Source: JAFALK01 sp036500605 (GTDB lineage: Bacteria > Pseudomonadota > Gammaproteobacteria > Burkholderiales > Burkholderiaceae_C). Taken from it: a DNA stretch of 64,000 nucleotides. Positions 9,701 to 17,194 of the stretch are shown here, in pieces; within the stretch, counting starts at the first letter, position 1; each line of letters starts with the position of its first letter. The translations under genes were made by a program, and so were the position numbers. The notes beneath the pieces were generated by a model. That model had not been told where the DNA came from and made no database searches. It saw only the letters and a program-made list of their open reading frames with translations. The stretch covers positions 1 through 64,000 of the forward strand of contig DASYBU010000058.1 of NCBI GenBank assembly GCA_036500605.1, in the 5' to 3' direction.

Positions 9701-10015
9701 GGCGAGGGCGGTGAGTTCTACCGCCCGATGGCCGTGGCCATCATCGGCGGCACGATCACCTCGACCTTCCTCACCTTGCTGATGGTGCCGAGCTTCTACG
9801 ACAGCATCGAGATCGCGCGCGACCGCATGTTCGCCAAGTTCGGCCGCCGCGCCGAGCGCTGGACGGCGTTCCCGGCTTTCATCGTCACCTTCTTCGAGGC
9901 CTTGCTGACCATCGTGCTGCTGCGCTTTGTCTACCGCTGGACGCTCAAGCCCTTGCTGGTGCGTGCCTTCGGTTGGGAGCGCGGCCAGCCGCCGGCTGCC
10001 AACGAAGTCGTATAA
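6788..10015 (+). CDS. RND multidrug-type efflux permease (HAE1 family)
   Basis: A 1075-residue inner-membrane proton-driven efflux pump of the AcrB/MexB/MexF type. The two-fold repeat of membrane domain plus large periplasmic loops is evident. The TM4 proton-relay pair is present as D401-D402 (GVLIDDAIVVREN), and the second-half signature MLAGLVAKNAILLLD is also visible. The start is the ATG at 6788 (MFISDFAIKKP); an upstream in-frame extension runs into the adaptor gene and is rejected. Length is slightly above AcrB because of extra C-terminal residues after the last helices. It is co-transcribed with the adaptor; substrate unknown. Confidence 0.95.
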   Translation: MFISDFAIKKPLATVVFIISIMALGLLALSKLKVNQNPDVQIPILVVVVPYPGASPETSEREIVNRLERPLQAVAGVTEVQANAQEGQAVFVMKFDFKKNLIEATDDVRNAIAQVRYYLPQEMREPIVQRVDPSADPIMQLSLESTRLSHAELSRIAEDDLADKFRSVSGVGNVDIYGSLNRELSVLLSGQKLREFNISVTDVVNALRNQNMSAPVGKLRGDYEDQSIRLIGRVPTPEEFNNIVVRKSSSGELVRLGQVAHIEDGFAERARLSVRNTRPNVGINITRSREASTVSVAKEVRKIVEEARKTLPQGTTLDIIDDGGEHAQDSLDNVVDALALGAGLTIFVVYVFLNSWRSTLITATSLPTSVIAAFIAVWLCGFTLNFMSLLGLSLAIGVLIDDAIVVRENIVRHMERGADRRTAAFKGTAEIGLAVAATTFSIVAVFVPVAFIPGIAGEWFRPFALTVVASVLVSLLISFTLDPMLSAFWGDPPGHHEAPKTGISLQLQKFNHWFDHMADRYGQVIAWALHHRVIMGVIAALSLVAAIALQVTFGGTEFVPKSDFGVIAVDIRTPPSSSLEYARKKFAAAEAIARQIPEVKSTDSGISNTGGKIWIGLGKSTERKRNAQEISTDLRERLRVLTGAEYVVLDDVNNGAQKPVQISFYGTDTRTLMSMTEDYMERLRKVRGAVDVGLSRQDTQDEIQIELHRGLANVMGISVGDAANALRVAFAGLQVGDWIDPTGKTRDVSVRLQPSDRVDAANIERLPISVAGTGQMVPLGQIATITTGKGPAGIQHLDGKRTVGVSANVQGRAAGEVSADALKLAKSMSFPPGYGIKLGGASKDQQEVFGSLGLGLVAGICLMYLVLVIQFNSFTAPLAVMLSQPLSLIGVVAALLITHGTLNLMSLIGIVMLAGLVAKNAILLLDAARAEERAGVPREEALMHAGRKRFRPILMTTFALIAGMMPVAIGMGEGGEFYRPMAVAIIGGTITSTFLTLLMVPSFYDSIEIARDRMFAKFGRRAERWTAFPAFIVTFFEALLTIVLLRFVYRWTLKPLLVRAFGWERGQPPAANEVV

Positions 10016-10022
10016 AGCACGC

Positions 10023-10916
10023 ATGAAACATTACCAGGGCCGCACGGCCGTGATCACGGGCGCGGCCTCGGGCTTCGGCCTCGAGGTCGCCCGCATCGCC
10101 GCAGTGCGAGGCATGAACCTCGTGCTCTGTGACGTGCAGGCCGATGCGCTTGAAAAGGTCGTTAGCGAATTCGCCGCTTCGCCGCTGCTGGCGCAAGTCG
10201 TCGATGTCTCCAAGGCCGATCAGATGGACGCGCTGGCCGCGGCCGTCAAGGCTCGCTTCGGCGCCCCGCATTTCGTCTTCAACAATGCCGGCGTGGGCAG
10301 TGGCGGCCTGGTGTGGGAGAACTCGGTCGCCGATTGGGAATGGGTGCTCGGCGTCAACCTGTGGGGTGTCGTGCACGGCGTGCGCCTGTTCACGCCGATG
10401 ATGTTGGAGGCCGCGGCGGCCGACCCGTCCTTTGAGGGTCACATCGTCAACACGGCTTCGATGGCGGGCCTCGTGAACATGCCCAATATGGGCGTCTACA
10501 ACGTCAGCAAGCATGCGGTCGTGAGCTTGAGCGAGACGCTGTATCAAGACCTCGCGTTGGTCAGCGAGCAGGTTCGCTGCTCGGTGCTGTGTCCGTACTT
10601 CGTGCCCACCGGCATTGCGATCAGCCACCGCAACCGGCCCGATGAAGTCGGCGCCGCGCAAGGGCCGACGCAGAGCCAGCTCGTCGGCCAGGCCATGATC
10701 GAGAAGGCCGTGAACCACGGCAAGGTCAGTGCCGCCGATGTCGCGGCTTATGTATTCCAGGCGCTGGACGAGCAGCGCTTCTACATCTACAGCCATCCCG
10801 AGGCGCTCAGCGCGGTCCGGCAGCGTGCCGAGGATGTGATGCAAGGGCAGAACCCGGCCGATGCCTTCAAGGACCGGCCGGAGCTCGGCGCCCGTTTGCG
10901 CCAGGCCTTGCGTTGA
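10023..10916 (+). CDS. Short-chain dehydrogenase/reductase
   Basis: A 297-residue classical SDR oxidoreductase. The NAD(P)-binding motif is TGAASGFG at 12-19, NNAG is at 87-90, and the catalytic residues S146, Y159 and K163 (YNVSK) are intact. The acidic residue D37 at the end of beta-2 (LVLCDVQ) suggests NAD(H) preference, which is an inference. The start is the ATG at 10023, eight bases after the pump gene, so it may belong to the efflux operon. Substrate cannot be told. Its stop lies inside a short inverted repeat shared with the convergent chemoreceptor gene. Confidence 0.92.
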   Translation: MKHYQGRTAVITGAASGFGLEVARIAAVRGMNLVLCDVQADALEKVVSEFAASPLLAQVVDVSKADQMDALAAAVKARFGAPHFVFNNAGVGSGGLVWENSVADWEWVLGVNLWGVVHGVRLFTPMMLEAAAADPSFEGHIVNTASMAGLVNMPNMGVYNVSKHAVVSLSETLYQDLALVSEQVRCSVLCPYFVPTGIAISHRNRPDEVGAAQGPTQSQLVGQAMIEKAVNHGKVSAADVAAYVFQALDEQRFYIYSHPEALSAVRQRAEDVMQGQNPADAFKDRPELGARLRQALR

Positions 10917-10933
10917 TCAGCCTGGGCTGATCA
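10914..10933. terminator. Inverted repeat spanning two convergent stop codons
   Basis: TGATCAGCC at 10914-10922 is the exact reverse complement of GGCTGATCA at 10925-10933. The left TGA is the SDR stop and the right TCA is the stop of the chemoreceptor on the other strand. No T-run follows on either side, so it would be only a weak bidirectional terminator. Confidence 0.45.
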
Positions 10934-12733
10934 GAAGGTTTCCCAGTCGTCCGTGCCGGTCTTGGGCGCGGGCTGCACTGGGGGCGCGGCTTGAACCTGT
11001 TTCGCGATCGGCTTTGCCTCGGCTGAATCCTTGGGCTTGGGCTTGGGTTTGGCCTTGAAGGAAGGGCGGACCACGCTGTCCGTGCGGTTGGGCCCGCGGC
11101 GCTCCGCTTGCACCGGCGGCGTGGCCTTGGGCTCGGAGACGGTGACCGCTCCGTGGCCGGTACCCGGCGCGAGCTTGAACACGCTGACAAGCTGTGCCAG
11201 CGCGGCCGCCTGATGCTTCAGGCTGGCGGCCGCAGACGAGCTTTCTTCAACCAGCGTCGCATTCTGCTGCGTCACCTTGTCGAGTTCGGTCACGGCAGTG
11301 CCGACCTGGCTGATGCCCGAGGATTGCTCCGAGGTCGCGTACGAGATCTCGCTGATGAGATTGCTCACACGCTTGACCTGCGCGACGATTTCTTCCATCG
11401 AAGCGCCGGCATCGTTGACCTGCCGGGCGCCGACCTGCACCTTGGCCACGCTGGCGCCGATCAGCGTCTTGATCTGCTTGGCGGCTTCGGCCGAGCGTCC
11501 GGCGAGGCTGCGCACCTCGCTGGCGACCACGGCAAAACCCCGGCCTTGCTCACCTGCGCGGGCCGCTTCCACGGCGGCATTCAGCGCCAGGATATTGGTC
11601 TGAAAAGCAATGCCATCGACGACGCCAGTGATCTCGGCGATCTTGTTGGATGCCGCCGCGATGTCTTGCATCGTCGAGACCACCAGCCCCACCATTTCGC
11701 CGCCCTTCACGGCAGCGGCCGAGGCGCTGGAGGCGAGTTCGGTAGCGTGTCCGGCGGACTCGGCATTGTTCTTGACGGTGCTCGAAAGCTCCTCCATCGA
11801 GGCGGCGGTCTCTTGCAGATTGCTGGCCTGCTGCTCGGTTCGACGACTGAGGTCAGCGTTGCCTGTGGCGATTTTCTCCGAGCCACCGGCGATGCTGTCG
11901 CTGCTGTTGCGGACCTGCCCCACGATGGTCGACAAGCTGGTTTGCATGGCCACCAATGAAGCCATCACGCTGCCGGCCGGCACGCTCGCCGCGCCGCTGA
12001 CCGGGCTCAGATCGCCTTCGGCGACGCGTTGCGCAATCGTGCCCAGCGTGCCGGGCTCGGCGCCAAGTGCGCGCGTCAGGCTGCGCGTGATCAGAGTGCC
12101 TGCCAGAACCGCGGCCGCCAAGGTCATCAGGCAACCCGCGATCAGGAGATTGCGTTGCAGCGCATATTCCGCGGCGGCCTGTTCAATCAGTTCGTGCGCG
12201 CGCCCCTGGTTGTAGGCCTCGTAGTCATCCGAGGCCTTGACGAGCGCGGCCAGCAGCGGCCGGCACTCGTTGTTCATTTTGGTGACTGCGGCTTCGGTCT
12301 TGCCGTTCAGCGCCAGGTTGACGATGTCCAGTGCCACAGGGCCATAGGTCGTTTCGATCTTGCTGATCGCTGCCACCATGTCGTGGGCCTTTGCCGTCGC
12401 GTTCTTCGAGTCGTTGACCATCTGGTTCAACTGACTCATGTAGCCCTGCACGTCTTCGTGCGCCTGGGTCACGGCGGCTTTCTCCAAGGCAAGATCTGCG
12501 GGCTTGGTGACCAGGACGAGGTTCCGTGCGGCGATGGCGCGGCGGTCAATGGCCGTGCGAATATTGCCGGCCATCAGCGTGCGCGCGTCAATGCCCTGGA
12601 CGTACGTGACGAAGCGCTCATTGGCCTCTCCCAAAGACTCAACCGACAGCCCCGCGACCAACACCACGAGGGCCGAGAGCCCTCCAAACGCGAACGTGAG
12701 CTTGCCGCGCACGGTCAACTTGTCAAACTGCAT
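10931..12733 (-). CDS. Methyl-accepting chemotaxis protein with C-terminal pentapeptide
   Basis: A 600-residue inner-membrane chemoreceptor. TM1 is at about 11-31 and TM2 at about 196-216, enclosing a helical periplasmic sensor of four-helix-bundle type. A HAMP linker follows, then the coiled signalling domain with the conserved tip (GEQGRGFAVVASEVRSLAGR). A Lys/Pro/Ala-rich flexible linker leads to the C-terminal DWETF, which matches the NWETF-type tether for CheR and CheB. The start is the ATG at 12733, preceded by an excellent AAGGAG site. The upstream extension lacks support. The ligand is unknown. Confidence 0.95.
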   Translation of the reverse strand: MQFDKLTVRGKLTFAFGGLSALVVLVAGLSVESLGEANERFVTYVQGIDARTLMAGNIRTAIDRRAIAARNLVLVTKPADLALEKAAVTQAHEDVQGYMSQLNQMVNDSKNATAKAHDMVAAISKIETTYGPVALDIVNLALNGKTEAAVTKMNNECRPLLAALVKASDDYEAYNQGRAHELIEQAAAEYALQRNLLIAGCLMTLAAAVLAGTLITRSLTRALGAEPGTLGTIAQRVAEGDLSPVSGAASVPAGSVMASLVAMQTSLSTIVGQVRNSSDSIAGGSEKIATGNADLSRRTEQQASNLQETAASMEELSSTVKNNAESAGHATELASSASAAAVKGGEMVGLVVSTMQDIAAASNKIAEITGVVDGIAFQTNILALNAAVEAARAGEQGRGFAVVASEVRSLAGRSAEAAKQIKTLIGASVAKVQVGARQVNDAGASMEEIVAQVKRVSNLISEISYATSEQSSGISQVGTAVTELDKVTQQNATLVEESSSAAASLKHQAAALAQLVSVFKLAPGTGHGAVTVSEPKATPPVQAERRGPNRTDSVVRPSFKAKPKPKPKDSAEAKPIAKQVQAAPPVQPAPKTGTDDWETF

Positions 12734-12932
12734 GATGTCTCCTTCAAAGGACGGGCTGCCTCGATCACCCCAGCGCACTCGCGCCGTGATTCGTGTGATG
12801 AGGGGCTACCGTACTGTTGACAGGAGGACAGGGTCCTGGGCTATCGCAAGCTGTCTGGCGTCTCGCGCAGGGCTCGTGTCAAAGATCACAAGCCTCGGGC
12901 TGGGCTGCATGAAGGGACTGGGCAGCGGCGGC

Positions 12933-15665
12933 CTACTTGAACCGGTACTGCGCGCTCAGGTAGTAGAAGCGACCGCGCGGATCGGTGTAGCTCGGGTCAT
13001 AGCCCGAGATGAAGAAGTAGGCCTGGTTGGAGAAGGGCGGGGCGGTGTTGAAGAGGTTCTGCACACCGGCGCGCAGCGTGAGCTTCTTGGTGGCGTCCCA
13101 GGCGCCCGACAGATCCCAGATCGAATAGGCCTTCACGTGATTGGCGGCGACGATGGTGCCATCGTCGATGTTGATGGCCGAGTTCTGATCCTGGTAAGAC
13201 GACAGGAAGGTATTGGCCAGAGACAGCCGATAAGGGCCCGACGACCAATCCAGCGTGATGCGATGCCGCCAGCGCTGCACCACGCCTTCGGTCACGAACT
13301 TGCTAAGGTTGCTCACGAAGGGATCGTCAGGCGCCGTCTGCAGCCTGGATGCCAGCATCCAGGTGCTGTTGAGCTTGGCACCGAATTCGCCGATGCCGGT
13401 GCGGATGCCATGCACATCGATCACGAAGTCAAAGCCCGAGGCCTTCTGCGCACCGCGATTGGCCTTTTGCAGATCGATCTGCTCGATCAGGCCGTCTTCA
13501 TCGCGGTGGACCAGTGAACCGTACTTGGTCAGATTGCCGAGAATCACGTCGTCACCGATTTCACTGATCAGGCTGGTGCGCAGGATGTTCCAGTAGTCGA
13601 CGCTGAAGCTCAGCTGTTTGCCCGCCTCCACGACGGTGCCCAGGGAGAACTGCCGGCTGCGCTCGGGCTTCAGATTCGGATTGCTGTAGTGCGCGGTATC
13701 CCAGTTGTCTGCGCAGACCGAGAGGTCGTTGTCATTGGCCGCGCAATAGACCGGGTCGGGCAGCGTTGATGTGGCGCCGTATTGCGTTGGGCGGTAAAGC
13801 TCATCCATCGATGGTGCCCGGAAGCCGCGGCCCGCAGATGCGCGCAGCAGCCAGTTCTTGTCGACCGTGTAGCGCAGGCCCAGCTTGGGGCTGTTGGCGC
13901 CGCCGATGCCTTGGTAATGCTCATAGCGCCAGGCCAGTTGCGCCTCAAGATCCTTGGTGATGGGCAGCGCCAGCTCGGCAAACAGTGCCGCCACGTTGCG
14001 CTTGTACGCCGTGTCTTGCGGGCCGTCCGGTGCGTCATCGTTGTTGATGTTGTCGCTCATCAGCAAGTCGGACAGGTGGTACTTGGTCTCCTCGCGGCGG
14101 AACTCCGCGCCTACGGCCAACTGGATGTCGCCGCCAGCGAGTTTGCCGATCGGGCCCGAAGTCTTGAAGTCCAATGCAGTCATGGTGCCGCGCGAATGAC
14201 GCACCTCGTCGTTGACCTGCAGACTGTCCAGCAGTTTTTTTCCGGCTGTGCTGGAGGCGCCGAACGGGTTGATCGAGCCCGCAGTGATCCCATCGATCAG
14301 CTCGTTGTAGAGCAGGTAGCCATGCACATCGCGGTCAGCCACCGTGCTGGTGCTGCGGTTGAAGCCGAGGTCGTAGTCCCAGCCCTTGACCGTGCCATTG
14401 ACGCCCACCACGAGGCGCTGCCCCGTGCTGGTGAGCTGGCTTGTTCGATTGCCGGCTTCGAAAAGCCGAGTGCGCAGCTCCACCGTCGGATCTTCCGGAT
14501 CAACCTGCGCCACGCCGGTGCCGGCCAGGCCGGGAATCAGATCCGCATCGACATAGCCGGTGACTCGCGCGGCCGAGGCGACATAGAAAGTCTTGGCGCG
14601 GGCAAAGGAATACTCGGCATAGAGCTGGTTCTCTCCCCCCAGGGCCACCACGGCACGCGTCAACAGGCTGGCCTTGTCGGACTTGGGGTACAGCTCGGTG
14701 TCGCCCATGTAGTTGTAGGTGCAGGCGTCCACGCCGCCGGTGCCAGTGGGGAGGTAGAGATTGGCGGGTGGCGTGCAGGTCGGGATCGAGAAGTTGATCA
14801 GCCGGTTCGTGATGGGCCGGCCATTGAGGAGGAAGCCCTGGTCTTGCAGATAGTCGCGCTGATCGCCCGTCAGCCGAATATTGGCTGGCGCTGTGAAGCC
14901 CGACAACAGGTAAGGCAGCCGCTCCGGAATCTGCAGATCGCTGATGAACTTGCGCTGCGAAGAGCGCAGGCCGCCCGTGTGCTGGAAGTCGGCCACGGCC
15001 ATCACATTGAAGCCGTCGCGGGCCACATCGCCAACACCCGCTGCAATACTGCCGGCGCGCTTGCCCGCGCCGCCCTCCTGCGTGTCGCCGTAGTAGGCGT
15101 TGAGCTCGACGCCTTGATAGTCCCTGCGGGTGATGAAGTTGATCACGCCGCCAATCGCGTCACTGCCGTAGATGGCTGAGGCCCCGTCGAGCAGGATCTC
15201 CACGCGTTGTAGCGCGGCGGCGGGGATGTTGTTCAGATCCACTCCCGCGTCATCACCAGGCGAAGCAAAGTTGGCCATGCGCCGACCGTTGAGCAGCACC
15301 AAGGTGCTGGACGTGCCCAGGCCACGCAGATTGGCTGAATTGAAGCCGCGCTGGTCCTTGCCATCGGTGATGCTCGCGCCATCGCTCAGGCCACCCACGT
15401 TGGCCGTGACCTTGGCCATGATCTCTGCTGCGGTCGTGACGCCGGCCTTGGCAATATCCTCACGAGTGATGACCTGTACGGGCAGAGCCGCTTCGGAGGC
15501 TACGCGCTTGATGGCGGACCCGGTCACCTCCACCCGCTGCAAAGTGGCATCCGGTGTCGGCGCATCTGTGGCGTTCTGCGCCAGCACCGGCAGCGCCGTC
15601 CCCAAAAGCGCGAGTTGCGTCGCATAGGAGATCAAGGAAAAACGGCGGGACAAATGTGCACGCAT
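12933..15665 (-). CDS. TonB-dependent receptor, large
   Basis: A 910-residue outer-membrane TonB-dependent transporter. It has a signal peptide ending near VLAQ, a short linker, and a plug domain (RVEVTGSAIKRVASEAALPVQ, continuing to the typical GLGTSSTLVLLNGRRM and DGASAIYGSDAIGGVINFITR), then a beta-barrel with late-barrel sequence RAGVQNLFN. It ends YLSAQYRFK, unusual in closing with K rather than an aromatic residue. The start is the ATG at 15665 with an AAAGGA site; a TTG two codons earlier is possible. It is divergent from a secreted cyanophycinase with 182 bp between starts, so it may import peptide products of that enzyme; this is an inference. Confidence 0.94.
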   Translation of the reverse strand: MRAHLSRRFSLISYATQLALLGTALPVLAQNATDAPTPDATLQRVEVTGSAIKRVASEAALPVQVITREDIAKAGVTTAAEIMAKVTANVGGLSDGASITDGKDQRGFNSANLRGLGTSSTLVLLNGRRMANFASPGDDAGVDLNNIPAAALQRVEILLDGASAIYGSDAIGGVINFITRRDYQGVELNAYYGDTQEGGAGKRAGSIAAGVGDVARDGFNVMAVADFQHTGGLRSSQRKFISDLQIPERLPYLLSGFTAPANIRLTGDQRDYLQDQGFLLNGRPITNRLINFSIPTCTPPANLYLPTGTGGVDACTYNYMGDTELYPKSDKASLLTRAVVALGGENQLYAEYSFARAKTFYVASAARVTGYVDADLIPGLAGTGVAQVDPEDPTVELRTRLFEAGNRTSQLTSTGQRLVVGVNGTVKGWDYDLGFNRSTSTVADRDVHGYLLYNELIDGITAGSINPFGASSTAGKKLLDSLQVNDEVRHSRGTMTALDFKTSGPIGKLAGGDIQLAVGAEFRREETKYHLSDLLMSDNINNDDAPDGPQDTAYKRNVAALFAELALPITKDLEAQLAWRYEHYQGIGGANSPKLGLRYTVDKNWLLRASAGRGFRAPSMDELYRPTQYGATSTLPDPVYCAANDNDLSVCADNWDTAHYSNPNLKPERSRQFSLGTVVEAGKQLSFSVDYWNILRTSLISEIGDDVILGNLTKYGSLVHRDEDGLIEQIDLQKANRGAQKASGFDFVIDVHGIRTGIGEFGAKLNSTWMLASRLQTAPDDPFVSNLSKFVTEGVVQRWRHRITLDWSSGPYRLSLANTFLSSYQDQNSAINIDDGTIVAANHVKAYSIWDLSGAWDATKKLTLRAGVQNLFNTAPPFSNQAYFFISGYDPSYTDPRGRFYYLSAQYRFK

Positions 15666-15847
15666 TGCCAAGATCCTTTGCTGGAATGTTGCTGCAAGCC
15701 TATCCGCGCGGCGCCCAAAGCCTTGACGCCTGCCAACAACAAACGGATCAGGGTTTGCTTCACCCTCCAGGCTGCGAGCTATTCCCCTTTTGAAACGCCC
15801 GGCATGGCGTAGGCTTGGGCTGCGTTTCGTTACTTCTTGAAACCTCT
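15666..15847. promoter_or_regulatory. Divergent intergenic region, receptor/cyanophycinase
   Basis: These 182 bases separate the divergent starts of the TonB-dependent receptor and the cyanophycinase and must carry both promoters. It is less GC-rich than the flanks (for example CCAACAACAAACGG and ATTCCCCTTTTGAAACG). No convincing -35/-10 pair or operator palindrome could be fixed by eye. Confidence 0.4.
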
Positions 15848-17188
15848 ATGCCGTACCCCATCCTTCGCTCTTTGTCCGTGGTGCTGACCCTGGCCTTGCC
15901 GCTCCTCGTGCTGGCAGCCACCCCCGTCGTGCCGGTCACCCGTGCGGGCTCGGCCCCGCAGCCTGACGCTCAAATCAAGGGTTATGCCATCGCCATCGGC
16001 GGTGCGCTCAAGAACGACAACGACGAGGTCTGGCAGCGCATCGTCAATCTGGCGGGCGGCAAGGGTGCGCGCTTCGTGGTGTTCGGCACCGCCTCGGAAG
16101 ACCCCGAGGCCAGCGCCAAGCAGGTCGTCGATCTGCTGCAGCGGCGCGGGGCCGTCGCCGAGAGCCTGCCGGTGGCGCCCAAGTTCGCCTGGGTGGATCT
16201 GAACAAGGTCGTGCGCGATCCGGCCCTGATCGCCAAGGTGCGCAATGCGCGGGGCGTGTTCTTCACGGGCGGTTCGCAGGAGCGCATCGTGGACGTGCTG
16301 ATCCCCGGCGGCAAGAGCACGCCGATGCTCGATGCCGTCTGGGAGGTCTACCGCAAGGGCGGCGTGGTGGCCGGCACTTCGGCGGGCGCGGCGATCATGA
16401 GCACGGTGATGTTCCGCGACGCGCCGAGCGTGATCGACGTGATGAAGGGCAAGTGGAGCGACGGCAAGCAGGTCGATCGCGGCCTGGGCTTCGTGGGCCC
16501 CGATCTGTTCGTCGACCAGCATTTCCTGCGCCGCGGCCGCGTGGGCCGCATGATCCCGCTGATGATGGCCAAGGGCTACAAGCTGGGCCTGGGCGTGGAC
16601 GAGAACACGGCGGCCATCATTCACGGTGAGGAGATCGAGATCATCGGCGGGCGCGGCGCGCTGCTGGTCGATCTGAACGACATCAAGAGCGATCCGACGC
16701 TGGGCGCCTTCAACGTCTCCAACGCGCGGCTCAGCTATCTCGATCATGGCGACCGCTACAACGTGCACACGCGTGCCATCGCGCCGGGGCCAATCAAGCT
16801 GCGCGGCGAGAAGCTCGCGGCCAGCGAGCCGGGCTTCGATCCCTATTACACCGAGGAGCGCTTCGACCTCGACATCCTCGGCGACTCGACGCTGGCCAAT
16901 GCAATGGCGCAGTTGGTGGATTCCAAGCGGCCCGATGTCCAGGGCCTGGCTTTCGACCCGCGCGCCAAGCCGACGGATACGCTGTCGGACCTGGGCTTCC
17001 ACTTCAAGCTCTACAAGGGCGACGACACCGTGGGCTGGAGCACGACCGAAGCCGGGGCCGAGGAATACACGGTCGAGAACGTCTATCTTGACATCACGCC
17101 GGTGCGCGTGCCGCAGCCGCTGTTCAGCGCGTGGAATCGCGACGATCGCGGTGCGCCGCCGAGCACCAAGCCGCAGCGTTCGCGCTAG
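15848..17188 (+). CDS. Secreted cyanophycinase (peptidase family S51)
   Basis: A 446-residue serine peptidase-like enzyme of family S51 that would hydrolyse cyanophycin (multi-L-arginyl-poly-L-aspartate) to beta-Asp-Arg dipeptides. A signal peptide covers about residues 1-24, so it acts outside the cytoplasm. Visible motifs are FFTGGSQ at 138-144, the nucleophile elbow GTSAGA with S178, VDQHFLRRGRVGRM from about 222, and VDEN near 250. About 160 residues follow the core, longer than intracellular cyanobacterial enzymes and like my memory of extracellular CphE types. The start is the ATG at 15848. It is divergent from a TonB-dependent receptor. Confidence 0.88.
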   Translation: MPYPILRSLSVVLTLALPLLVLAATPVVPVTRAGSAPQPDAQIKGYAIAIGGALKNDNDEVWQRIVNLAGGKGARFVVFGTASEDPEASAKQVVDLLQRRGAVAESLPVAPKFAWVDLNKVVRDPALIAKVRNARGVFFTGGSQERIVDVLIPGGKSTPMLDAVWEVYRKGGVVAGTSAGAAIMSTVMFRDAPSVIDVMKGKWSDGKQVDRGLGFVGPDLFVDQHFLRRGRVGRMIPLMMAKGYKLGLGVDENTAAIIHGEEIEIIGGRGALLVDLNDIKSDPTLGAFNVSNARLSYLDHGDRYNVHTRAIAPGPIKLRGEKLAASEPGFDPYYTEERFDLDILGDSTLANAMAQLVDSKRPDVQGLAFDPRAKPTDTLSDLGFHFKLYKGDDTVGWSTTEAGAEEYTVENVYLDITPVRVPQPLFSAWNRDDRGAPPSTKPQRSR

Positions 17189-17194
17189 CCCGCC

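Noticed and set aside
7718..10024. 768-codon minus-strand open frame opposite the first RND pump
   Set aside because: Shadow of the conserved pump gene, His/Gln/Arg-rich, no homology recognised.
10917..10930. Insertion or att site between the SDR and chemoreceptor genes
   Set aside because: The short palindrome is fully explained by the two opposed stop codons, and no integrase or direct repeat lies nearby.
12734..12932. Flagellar sigma-28 promoter before the chemoreceptor
   Set aside because: No TAAA plus GCCGATAA pair with proper spacing was found on the minus strand; the promoter type is undecided.
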